Shown here piece by piece: positions 56,387-64,000 of a DNA stretch of 64,000 nt; position 1 is the stretch's first letter, and each line of letters opens with the position of its first letter. The position numbers and the translations under genes are program-made. The notes under the pieces are model-generated. The model was not told the origin of the DNA. It was given only the letters and a program-made list of their open reading frames with translations, and ran no database searches. This DNA is from Pseudoxanthomonas sp. SL93 (GTDB lineage Bacteria; Pseudomonadota; Gammaproteobacteria; Xanthomonadales; Xanthomonadaceae): contig NZ_CP113065.1 in the NCBI RefSeq assembly GCF_026625825.1, forward strand, positions 186,001 to 250,000. Direction: 5' to 3'.

Positions 56387-58630
56387 CTATTGGACTTCCA
56401 GTCCATCGACTTTCTGCCACCCCCGCGGCAACAACCCGCCCCGGCTCGCACGCGCGCCGACATACTCGTCCAGGTCCTTGAACGACAGGCTCATCGTGCG
56501 CTGCCCGCTCTTCACCAGCAGGGTGCTGCCCGGGGAGACGGCGGCAATGGCGACCACGCGTTCGGTGCCCAGCTTGGCCTTCGGGATCTCGATGATCTTG
56601 TTGCCTTTGCCCTTGTCCAGTTCCGGCAGGTCGCTGATCGGGAACGCCAGCAGGTGGCCAGCACTGGTCACCGCGACGATGCGGTCGGCTTCGGTGTTCG
56701 CCACCGGTGCGGGCTGCAGCACTTTCGCGCCCGCGGTCAGGTTGAGCATCGCCTTGCCGGCCTTCTGGCGGCCGGTGAGGTTCTCGAAGCGGGTCACGAA
56801 GCCGTACCCGTGCGACGACGCCAGCACGAAGCGCGCATCGTTGTCGCCGGTGGCCAGCGTCTGGAACGAGGCGCCCGGTGCCGGCGAGAAGCGGCCCGTC
56901 AAGGGCTCGCCGTTCCCGCGCGCGGAGGGCAGGGTGTGCACGGCGGTCGAGTAGCTGCGCCCCTCGGAGTCGAGGAACGCCACCTGCTGCGTGCTGCGCG
57001 AGCGGACCGCGCCGAGCAGGCTGTCGCCGTCCCGGTACGACAGCGTGGCCGCATCCACGTCGTGGCCCTTGGCCGCGCGGATCCAGCCCTTCTCCGACAG
57101 CACCACCGTCATCGGCTCGCTGGCGACCAGTTCGGTCTCGTCCAGTGCCTGCGCCGCATCGCGCTGCACCAGCGGCGACATGCGCGCGTCGCCGAACTTC
57201 TTCGCGTCGGCGGTCAGCTCGTCCTTGATCAGTTTCTTCAGCTTGGCCTTGGAATCCAGCGTGGCGATCAGCTTTTCGCGCTCGGCGGCCAGTTCATCCT
57301 GCTCGCCGCGGATCTTCATCTCCTCCAGCCGCGCCAGCTGCTTGAGCCGGGTTTCCAGGATGTAGTCCGCCTGTTCCTCGCTCAGGGCGAAGCGTGCGAT
57401 CAGCGCGGCCTTGGGCTCGTCCTCGGTGCGGATGATGCGGATCACTTCGTCCAGGTTGAGGAAGGCGACCAGCAGGCCCTCCAGCAGGTGCAGGCGGCGC
57501 TCGACCTTTTCGAGGCGATGCTTCAGGCGACGGGTGACCGTGTCGCTGCGGAACGCCAGCCACTCGGTCAGCAGCGTCTTCAGGTTCTTGACCTGCGGAC
57601 GGCCATCCAGGCCGATGATGTTCAGGTTGACCCGGTAGCTCTTCTCCAGGTCGGTGGTGGCGAACAGGTGGCCCATCAACTGTTCGGCATCCACGCGGTT
57701 GGAGCGCGGGATCAGCACCACGCGCACCGGGTTGGCGTGGTCGGATTCGTCGCGGATGTCTTCCAGCCACGGCAGCTTCTTCGCGCGCATCTGCGCGGCG
57801 ATCTGCTCGATCACCTTCGACGGCGACACCTGGTAGGGCAGGGCGTCGATCACCAGGTTGCCGTTGTCCTTGCGCCAGGTGGCGCGCGCGCGGACGCTGC
57901 CGTTGCCGGTTTCGTACATGGTGCGCAGGTCGGCGGGCGCGGTGATGATCTCGGCATGGCTGGGATAGTCCGGGCCGCGCACGTGCTCGCACAGGTCGGC
58001 CACCGTCGCATCCGGATCGTCGATCAGGCGGATGCACGCGCTGACGATCTCGTTGAGGTTGTGCGGCGGCACGTCGGTGGCCATGCCCACGGCGATGCCG
58101 GTGGTGCCATTGAGCAGCAGGTGCGGCAGGCGTGCCGGCAACCAGGTGGGTTCTTCCAGCGTGCCGTCGAAGTTGGGCGTCCAGTCCACCGTGCCCTGGC
58201 CCAGTTCGCCCAGCAGCACCTCCGCGATCGGGGTCAGCTTGGATTCGGTGTAACGCATGGCCGCGAACGACTTCGGGTCGTCGGTCGAGCCGAAGTTGCC
58301 CTGGCCTTCGATCAGCGGATAGCGGTACGAGAACGGCTGCGCCATCAGCACCAGCGCCTCGTAGCACGCGCTGTCGCCATGCGGGTGGTACTTGCCGATG
58401 ACGTCGCCGACGGTGCGGGCGGACTTCTTGGGCTTTGCGCCGGCATTGAGCCCCAGCTCGCTCATCGAATAGATGATGCGCCGCTGTACCGGCTTCAGCC
58501 CGTCACCGATGAAGGGCAGGGCGCGGTCCAGCACCACGTACATGGAGTAGTCGAGGTAGGCGCGCTCGGCGTACTCGCGCAGCGGGATCTGCTCGAAGCC
58601 GTGGAAGGTGGGGCGGATCGTTTCGGTCAT
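56387..58630 (-). CDS. parC: DNA topoisomerase IV subunit A
   Basis: A 747-residue type IIA topoisomerase subunit that decatenates chromosomes with ParE. The catalytic Tyr127 is in SFAAMRYTE, and the DNA-gate segment [16 protein letters not shown] carries Ser87 and Glu91 at the equivalents of E. coli ParC Ser80 and Glu84, the wild-type, quinolone-sensitive state. The long coiled coil and the C-terminal beta-pinwheel ([14 protein letters not shown] and [16 protein letters not shown]) are complete. Its start is the ATG giving [13 protein letters not shown]; an upstream start adds 13 residues. Confidence 0.96.
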   Translation of the reverse strand: MTETIRPTFHGFEQIPLREYAERAYLDYSMYVVLDRALPFIGDGLKPVQRRIIYSMSELGLNAGAKPKKSARTVGDVIGKYHPHGDSACYEALVLMAQPFSYRYPLIEGQGNFGSTDDPKSFAAMRYTESKLTPIAEVLLGELGQGTVDWTPNFDGTLEEPTWLPARLPHLLLNGTTGIAVGMATDVPPHNLNEIVSACIRLIDDPDATVADLCEHVRGPDYPSHAEIITAPADLRTMYETGNGSVRARATWRKDNGNLVIDALPYQVSPSKVIEQIAAQMRAKKLPWLEDIRDESDHANPVRVVLIPRSNRVDAEQLMGHLFATTDLEKSYRVNLNIIGLDGRPQVKNLKTLLTEWLAFRSDTVTRRLKHRLEKVERRLHLLEGLLVAFLNLDEVIRIIRTEDEPKAALIARFALSEEQADYILETRLKQLARLEEMKIRGEQDELAAEREKLIATLDSKAKLKKLIKDELTADAKKFGDARMSPLVQRDAAQALDETELVASEPMTVVLSEKGWIRAAKGHDVDAATLSYRDGDSLLGAVRSRSTQQVAFLDSEGRSYSTAVHTLPSARGNGEPLTGRFSPAPGASFQTLATGDNDARFVLASSHGYGFVTRFENLTGRQKAGKAMLNLTAGAKVLQPAPVANTEADRIVAVTSAGHLLAFPISDLPELDKGKGNKIIEIPKAKLGTERVVAIAAVSPGSTLLVKSGQRTMSLSFKDLDEYVGARASRGGLLPRGWQKVDGLEVQ

Positions 58631-58687
58631 TGCGGAAGGCAGTCTGTGGATCGTGATTGACCCGGCCATTCTACCCGTCGCCCCGTG

Positions 58688-60508
58688 TCAGCCGTTGCTT
58701 CCCGGCAGCAGTGGACCATCCAGCCACAGCCAGCGGGCCAGCCAGGCCGTGGTGAACGCGATGGCGAGGGTCAGCGGAATGCCTACCCGCAGGAAGTCGC
58801 CGAAGGTGTATCGGCCCGGGTTGAGGATAAGCAGGTTGCCATGGTGGCCGATCGGCGTCAGGAACGAGGCCACCGCGCCCATTGCCGTGCAGACCACGAA
58901 CGGCACCGGGTCCAGGCCCAGGCTGCTGGCCAGCGCCAGTGCGATGGGCGCCAGCAGCACCGTGGTGGCCGCGTCGGACAGGATCTGCGTCAGCAGGGCG
59001 GCGGTGCCGAACATCACCAGCAGCAGGGCAAGGGGCGACCAATGGGCTGCGTGGTTGAGCAGCAGGTCGGCCACCAGCGCTGCCGTGCCCGTCTTCTCCA
59101 TGGCGATGCCCATCGGGATGACGCCGGCGATCATCACGAAGATGCGCACGTCGATCTCCTGATATGCGCGTTCGATGTCCACGCAGCGTGTCAGGACCAT
59201 CGCCACCGCGCCTGCGAGGAAAGCGACATGCGGTGGCAGCAGCTCGGTAGCGGCGGCCGTTACCGCGGCCGCCATGATCAGCAGGGCCACCGGCGCGCGG
59301 CGGCGCGGTTTCTCATGGCCGCCGAACGGCATCAGCATCAGGAAGCCATGGTGCGTCGCCAACGGTTCGAAGTTCTGCTGCTGGCCCCACAACACCAGCA
59401 GGTCGCCTTCTTGCAGCACCATCTCCGACAGTTCGCCGTGCAACCAGCCTTCCCGGCGCCACAGGCCAACCACCACGACGCTCAGATTGCGCAGGAAATC
59501 GATGTCGGCCACGCTGCGGCCGACGAATTCCGAATGCGGCGCCACCACGGCCTGTACCAGTTGCTCCTCGCCCAGTGCCTCGGTCTTCGGGTCTTCGCCG
59601 GGCTTCTCGCCGTACTTGGCCACGGCATGCAAGGCCAGGCCAGGCTCGTTGCGGATGGAGGCGATCTCGTCGGGTGAAGCGCGCACCAGCAGCACGTCGC
59701 CCTCGGCCAGCCTGCTGTCCGGGCGCTGGTTGCGGCGGCGCATGCCATGGCGCAACCAGTCCACCACCTGCAGCCTGCCGTCGAACGCCTCCGCGAATTC
59801 GCCGCGGGTCTTGCCTACCCAGGGCGACGCTTCCTGCACCAGCAGTTCGGTGTAGTAGCGGTCAAGTTTCAGGTAGTCGCCCTGTGGCGTTTCGCCCTCG
59901 CGCCTGGGCAACAGCCAGCGGCTCAGCAACATGTAAGCCGTGCCAAGCACCACCAGCGCGGCGCCGATCGGGGTGACGGCGAAGATGTCCAGTGCAGGGA
60001 GGCCGGCACGCTTGATCAGATCGTTGGACAGGAGGAACGCTGGTGCGCTGAACAAGGTCAGCGTCGTGCCGAGCGAAGCCGCCAGCGACATCGGCATCAG
60101 CAGGCGTGAAGCCGCCAGCTTCTGTTCGCGCGCGATCCGCATCAGGATGGGCAGCATCATCGCGGTGACCATCACGTGGTGCGAGAACGCAGCCAGCGCC
60201 GCGGTGGCGGGCATGACGACGGCGATGGTGCGCCACTCGCTACCCCCTGCCGCCCGGCCGATGCCGGCACCAATGCGATCGGTGATGCCGGTGGCCGACA
60301 GGCCCGCCGAAAGCACGAAAACCGCCGCCACGATGATCGCCGGCTCGCTGGCGAAGCCCGACAACGCGTCCCTGGGTTCCAGGATGCCCGTCAGCGTCAG
60401 CGCAAGCAGGGCAAGCAAAGCCACCAGGTCGATGCGCAATCTTTCACTGATGAACAGCACCAGCGTGATCGCCAGGATGGACAGGAAGAGGATCTGTTGA
60501 AGTTCCAT
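58688..60508 (-). CDS. SLC13/DASS-type transporter with RCK/TrkA-C domains
   Basis: A 606-residue inner-membrane protein. It has two transport halves of hydrophobic helices at about residues 5-190 and 410-600, separated by a cytosolic segment with two TrkA-C-like domains (EGDVLLVRASPDEIASI and EGDLLVLWGQQQNFEPL). The helix pattern and SDAATTVLLAPIALALA with the later TPIGHHGNLLIL resemble SLC13/CitMHS carriers, such as sulfate or dicarboxylate transporters. The substrate is unassigned. It lies 58 nt downstream of parC's start, on the same strand and upstream of it. No regulator is adjacent. Confidence 0.88.
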   Translation of the reverse strand: MELQQILFLSILAITLVLFISERLRIDLVALLALLALTLTGILEPRDALSGFASEPAIIVAAVFVLSAGLSATGITDRIGAGIGRAAGGSEWRTIAVVMPATAALAAFSHHVMVTAMMLPILMRIAREQKLAASRLLMPMSLAASLGTTLTLFSAPAFLLSNDLIKRAGLPALDIFAVTPIGAALVVLGTAYMLLSRWLLPRREGETPQGDYLKLDRYYTELLVQEASPWVGKTRGEFAEAFDGRLQVVDWLRHGMRRRNQRPDSRLAEGDVLLVRASPDEIASIRNEPGLALHAVAKYGEKPGEDPKTEALGEEQLVQAVVAPHSEFVGRSVADIDFLRNLSVVVVGLWRREGWLHGELSEMVLQEGDLLVLWGQQQNFEPLATHHGFLMLMPFGGHEKPRRRAPVALLIMAAAVTAAATELLPPHVAFLAGAVAMVLTRCVDIERAYQEIDVRIFVMIAGVIPMGIAMEKTGTAALVADLLLNHAAHWSPLALLLVMFGTAALLTQILSDAATTVLLAPIALALASSLGLDPVPFVVCTAMGAVASFLTPIGHHGNLLILNPGRYTFGDFLRVGIPLTLAIAFTTAWLARWLWLDGPLLPGSNG

Positions 60509-60636
60509 CCGCGAGAATCCGTATCACTTCGGCAGCGATGGGCGTTCGACTCTAACGCGCTGACGGACGCGTGTGCAGGGTGCAAGGCCTTCGTCGGCCG
60601 CAGGACAGCAGAGATCGCGTTTGATCGGCGCTAACG

Positions 60637-60660
60637 AAAAACCCCCGCTTGCGCGAGGGT
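60637..60660 (-). terminator. Intrinsic terminator after tRNA-Leu
   Basis: An 8-bp stem ACCCTCGC/GCGGGGGT with a GCAA loop and five T on the minus strand, 12 nt past the tRNA 3' end. Confidence 0.85.
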
Positions 60661-60671
60661 CTCGTTATGCG

Positions 60672-60756
<85 letters not shown>

Positions 60757-60849
60757 AGGTGTGCAGGGCGCGAATTTTGGTGGGTACGCGCAGGATTGTC
60801 AACGCCTGATTTCGCGCGGCGTTATTCGGCCGGGGTGTACCATGGCCGG

Positions 60850-63336
60850 ATGACCAGAAAAACCACGAGTGGCGGCGGTAAAACGCCAGCAGGAAAGTCC
60901 GGCAAATCCAGCGGTGCTGGCGCACGCGGGCATCAGGGCGGTACATCCGCCAAGTCCGGCAAGCCGGCGAAGAAATCGTTGCCCCCCTGGATGCCCGACC
61001 TGCCCGCCGGCAAGCCGCCGGCACGCGGCAGATCCGCGCCCGCGGCGCGAAGCCAAGGGCCGCGGCGCTCGCCATCCCCGGGGGGCGGCATCCACGACCC
61101 CCACGCCGCGCGCGAAGCGCAACGCTATGAGCAACCCATCGCCAGTCGCGAGGCCATCCTGGCCTTCCTGGAAGCCGCGGATGGTCCACAGACCGCAGAG
61201 CAGATCGCCGGTCCGCTTGGCCTGGACGCACCCGACCGCTTCGACGCGCTGAACAAGCGGCTGGGGGCGATGGTCCGCGATGGCCAGCTGGTGCAGAACC
61301 GGCGTGGCGGTTTCGCCCCGGTGGAGCAGACCGACCTGATCGCCGGCGTGGTGATCGCCAATCCGGACGGCTTCGGTTTCCTGCGCCCGGAGGCGGGGGG
61401 CGACGATCTGTTCCTGCCGCCCTATGAAATGCGCAAGGTCATGCATGGTGACCGCGCGCTGGCCAACGTCACCGGCATCGACCACCGTGGCCGCCGCGAG
61501 GGCAGCATCGCGCGCGTACTGGAGCGCCGCCTCAACCGCCTGATCGGCCGTTTCAGCCTGGAGGCCGGCATCGCCTACGTGGTGCCGGACGACAAGCGCA
61601 TCCAGCGCAACGTCCAGGTGCCGCAGGATGCCACCGGCGGTGCGCGCGATGGCCAGCTGGTGGTGTGCGAACTGACCCAGGCGCCGGACGCGCGCCGTCC
61701 ACCCATCGGCCGCATCATCGCCGTGCTGGGCGACAGCCTGACGCCTTCGCTGGTGGTGGAAGCGGCCATCCATGGCCACGACCTGCCGCACGAATTCCCG
61801 CAGGAAGTGCTGGACGAAGCCACCGCCGTGCCGCTGGTGATCGAGCCTTCGATGATCGGCAACCGCGTCGACCTGCGCGACATGCCGCTGGTCACCATCG
61901 ACGGTGCCGATGCCAAGGACTTCGACGATGCCGTGTATTGCGAAAGCAACCGGCAAGGCCTGCGCATGAAGAACCGCAGCGGCTACCGCCTGGTGGTCGC
62001 CATTGCCGACGTATCGCATTACGTGCGTCCCGGCACCCCGCTGGACGACGAGGCGCAGAAGCGTGCGACCTCGGTGTACTTCCCGGGTTTCGTGGTGCCC
62101 ATGCTGCCGGAGACCTTGTCCAACGGCATCTGCTCGCTGAACCCCAACGTGGACCGCATGTGCTTCGTCTGCGACATGCAGGTGAACAGCGAAGGCGAAG
62201 TCACCCAGTCCAAGTTCTACGAGGCCGTGATGCGTTCGCACGCCCGCCTGACCTACGACCAGGTCTGGAAGGCGGTCGGCGAGAACGATGCCGAGTCACG
62301 CGCGTCCATTGGCGCGCTGCTGCCGCAGGTCGAGCGCCTGCACGAGCTGTATGGCCTGTTGGCGAAGGCACGCGAGAAGCGGGGCGCGATCGAGTTCGAG
62401 ACCTCCGAGGTCCGGTTCGAGCTGGACAACCGCGGGGAAGTCACCCAGGCCGGCATGTTGCAGCGGAACGACGCGCACAAGCTGATCGAGGAGTGCATGA
62501 TCGCGGCCAACGTGGAAGCGGCCAGGTATCTGCTGGGCGCGCGCATTCCCGCGCCTTACCGCGTGCACGACCGGCCGCCGGAATCGAAGTACGCCGACCT
62601 GCTGGAGTTCCTGAAGGAGTTCAAGCTGAGCCTGCCGCCGTGGGCCAAGGTGCAGCCCCGCGATTTCACCCAGCTGCTGAAGAAGATCCGCGAGCGTCCC
62701 GATGTGGCCCTGCTGGAGTCGGTGGTACTGCGCAGCCAGAGCCTGGCCGTGTATTCGCCCGACAACGCCGGCCATTTCGGCCTGGCGCTGGAAGCCTATG
62801 CGCACTTCACCTCGCCCATCCGGCGCTACCCCGACCTGCTGGTCCACCGGGCCATCAAGTACGCGTTGACCAAGGGCAAGCCGGAGAAATTCCAGTACTC
62901 CCCGCACGAGATGGCCGCGCTGTCGCTGCAATGCTCGGAACGCGCGCGCCGTGCCGATGATGCGGAACGCGAAGTCGACGAGCGCTACCGTGCCGCCTGG
63001 ATGGAGAAGCACGTCGGCGGCCAGTTCGATGGCGTCATCAGCGGCGTGACCAGCTTCGGCCTGTTCGTGGAGCTGGACCAGTCCAAGGTCAACGGCCTGG
63101 TCCACGTGACCCAGTTGCCGCACGATTACTACCACTTCGATCCGTTGCGGAAGACCCTGTCCGGCGAGCGCCGTGGCAGGTCGTTCCGGCTGGGCGACCG
63201 CGTGCGCATCATCGTGCTCAAGGCCAGCCTGGAGGAGCGCAAGATCGACTTCCGTCTTGTCGACGAGAAGGACGCCGCTGACGTGCCGCCGCCCCCGCGC
63301 GGGCAGCCGGCCAAGCGCAGGAAACAGAAGTACTGA
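60850..63336 (+). CDS. rnr: Ribonuclease R
   Basis: An 828-residue 3'-5' exoribonuclease that degrades structured RNA. The N-terminal extension (about residues 1-75) is Gly/Ser/Lys-rich and disordered. A winged-helix region (SREAILAFLEAADGPQTAEQIAGPLGL) follows, then the cold-shock domains, the RNB catalytic centre with ITIDGADAKDFDDAVYCE (the Asp residues are the metal ligands), and a C-terminal S1 domain (FDGVISGVTSFGLFVEL). The start is the ATG giving MTRKTTSGGGK. It precedes rlmB, the usual rnr-rlmB pair. A Lys-rich C-terminal tail is short (AKRRKQKY). Confidence 0.96.
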   Translation: MTRKTTSGGGKTPAGKSGKSSGAGARGHQGGTSAKSGKPAKKSLPPWMPDLPAGKPPARGRSAPAARSQGPRRSPSPGGGIHDPHAAREAQRYEQPIASREAILAFLEAADGPQTAEQIAGPLGLDAPDRFDALNKRLGAMVRDGQLVQNRRGGFAPVEQTDLIAGVVIANPDGFGFLRPEAGGDDLFLPPYEMRKVMHGDRALANVTGIDHRGRREGSIARVLERRLNRLIGRFSLEAGIAYVVPDDKRIQRNVQVPQDATGGARDGQLVVCELTQAPDARRPPIGRIIAVLGDSLTPSLVVEAAIHGHDLPHEFPQEVLDEATAVPLVIEPSMIGNRVDLRDMPLVTIDGADAKDFDDAVYCESNRQGLRMKNRSGYRLVVAIADVSHYVRPGTPLDDEAQKRATSVYFPGFVVPMLPETLSNGICSLNPNVDRMCFVCDMQVNSEGEVTQSKFYEAVMRSHARLTYDQVWKAVGENDAESRASIGALLPQVERLHELYGLLAKAREKRGAIEFETSEVRFELDNRGEVTQAGMLQRNDAHKLIEECMIAANVEAARYLLGARIPAPYRVHDRPPESKYADLLEFLKEFKLSLPPWAKVQPRDFTQLLKKIRERPDVALLESVVLRSQSLAVYSPDNAGHFGLALEAYAHFTSPIRRYPDLLVHRAIKYALTKGKPEKFQYSPHEMAALSLQCSERARRADDAEREVDERYRAAWMEKHVGGQFDGVISGVTSFGLFVELDQSKVNGLVHVTQLPHDYYHFDPLRKTLSGERRGRSFRLGDRVRIIVLKASLEERKIDFRLVDEKDAADVPPPPRGQPAKRRKQKY

Positions 63337-63427
63337 TCGAAGGGCATGCCGGAGCGGCGATGGCCGCGAAGCCTTCCGTGCATGCCCTGCCGCGCCCCCG
63401 GGCGCATCAACCTGACTGCAGCGAAAG

Positions 63428-64000
63428 ATGAGCAAACAGAACCAATGGATCGTCGGTGTCAACGCGGTGGCTTCGGCCATCGAGAACGATGCCGAGAACG
63501 TGCGCGAAGTACTGGTTGAAGGCGGCAGCAAGAATCCGCGGCTGACCGAGATCGAAGAGAACGCGCGCCGCAAGGACATCGAAGTGCGCCGCGTCACCGC
63601 CCAGGCGCTCAGTGGCGTGGCGGGTTCGCTGCGCCACCAGGGCGTGGCCGCACGCTATGCGGCTGCCAAGACGTGGGACGAAGGCGAGCTGCCGGCGCTG
63701 GTCGAGGCCGCCGAAGGCAAGGCGCTGGTGCTGGTGCTGGACGGCGTGCAGGACCCGCACAACCTGGGTGCCTGCCTGCGCAGCGCCGCCGCCGCAGGCG
63801 TGACGGCGGTGGTGTTCCCGAAGGACAAGTCGGTCGGCATCAACGCCACCGTCCGCAAGACATCCGCCGGTGCCGCCGACCGCATCCCGGTGTTCGCCGT
63901 GACCAACCTGTCGCGCTGCCTGCGCGACCTGCAGCAGCTGGGTGTGTGGATCTACGGCCTTGCCGGCGAAGCGGAGCAGTCGCTGTATGCCACCGACCTG
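63428..64000 (+). CDS. rlmB: 23S rRNA (guanosine(2251)-2'-O)-methyltransferase, 5' part
   Basis: The first 191 codons of a SpoU-family methyltransferase that runs off the window end. The N-terminal substrate-binding domain (VGVNAVASAIENDAENVREVLVEGGSKNPRLTEI) precedes the catalytic domain, which shows the SpoU motif 1 LVLVLDGVQDPHNLGACLRSAAAAGVTAVVFP and the later RKTSAGAADRIPVF. The full protein should be about 245 residues. ATG at 63428; 91 nt after rnr, same strand. Confidence 0.95.
   Translation, partial: MSKQNQWIVGVNAVASAIENDAENVREVLVEGGSKNPRLTEIEENARRKDIEVRRVTAQALSGVAGSLRHQGVAARYAAAKTWDEGELPALVEAAEGKALVLVLDGVQDPHNLGACLRSAAAAGVTAVVFPKDKSVGINATVRKTSAGAADRIPVFAVTNLSRCLRDLQQLGVWIYGLAGEAEQSLYATDL

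Overview
The window reads as a chromosomal segment of a high-GC gammaproteobacterium of the Xanthomonadaceae (Lysobacteraceae), with Pseudoxanthomonas, Stenotrophomonas or Lysobacter as the nearest guesses. The evidence is the block rpsB-tsf / pyrH-frr-uppS-cdsA-dxr-rseP-bamA-lpxD-fabZ-lpxA-lpxB-rnhB / dnaE-accA, the high GC content, and a perfect Clp/CRP-type palindrome. No rRNA gene or other direct taxonomic marker is present, so the genus is inference.

Layout. (1) 1-4.3 kb: a small DUF4870 membrane protein, then ispA, xseB and tilS on the minus strand, a 62-residue membrane protein and a membrane-anchored TPR protein. (2) 4.3-10.3 kb: an accessory block with a TonB-dependent receptor, a MocR-type regulator divergent from a YczE-like membrane protein across a 9-bp inverted repeat, and a PhzF-family enzyme coupled to the YczE gene. 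(3) 10.3-15 kb: accA and dnaE. (4) 15-19.3 kb: two related small proteins (one with a YkvA/DUF1232 segment) divergent from a CadC-like TPR regulator with repeated CATGAGGCAA boxes upstream, then an unrecognised 172-residue protein. (5) 19.2-32.6 kb: the envelope and lipid A operon, all on the minus strand with repeated 4-nt stop/start overlaps. A cation efflux gene sits between pyrH and frr, and no skp gene lies between bamA and lpxD. (6) 32.6-37.6 kb: a cupin, an AIM24 protein, an HDOD-GGDEF diguanylate cyclase, and tsf/rpsB with a repeat element between them and a clear rpsB promoter. (7) 37.6-43.7 kb: an archaic (Csu-type) chaperone-usher pilus operon with an extra mini-pilin and a second chaperone, preceded by a perfect Clp/CRP-type site. 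(8) 44-49.9 kb: map, glnD, dapD, an ArsC/YffB-like protein and dapE. (9) 49.9-52.2 kb: asnB with a translationally coupled NTF2-like gene. (10) 52.2-64 kb: a penicillin-acylase-family protein, a ferritin of the haem-free FtnA type, tpm, a Cys-rich small protein, parC, an SLC13/RCK transporter, tRNA-Leu(CAG), rnr and the 5' part of rlmB.

The most striking signal is in front of asnB. A 27-codon open frame carries seven asparagine codons. It is followed by a strong intrinsic terminator, and the last leader codons contain a 9-nt segment perfectly complementary to the 5' arm of that terminator. A 10-bp protector stem can form around two of the Asn codons. This is the full architecture of ribosome-mediated transcription attenuation responding to charged tRNA-Asn. 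I do not recall an asparagine attenuator being an established class, so it is the best candidate for an undescribed regulatory system here.

All coordinates come from reading the sequence. Family assignments rest on recognisable motifs and gene order, not on database searches.
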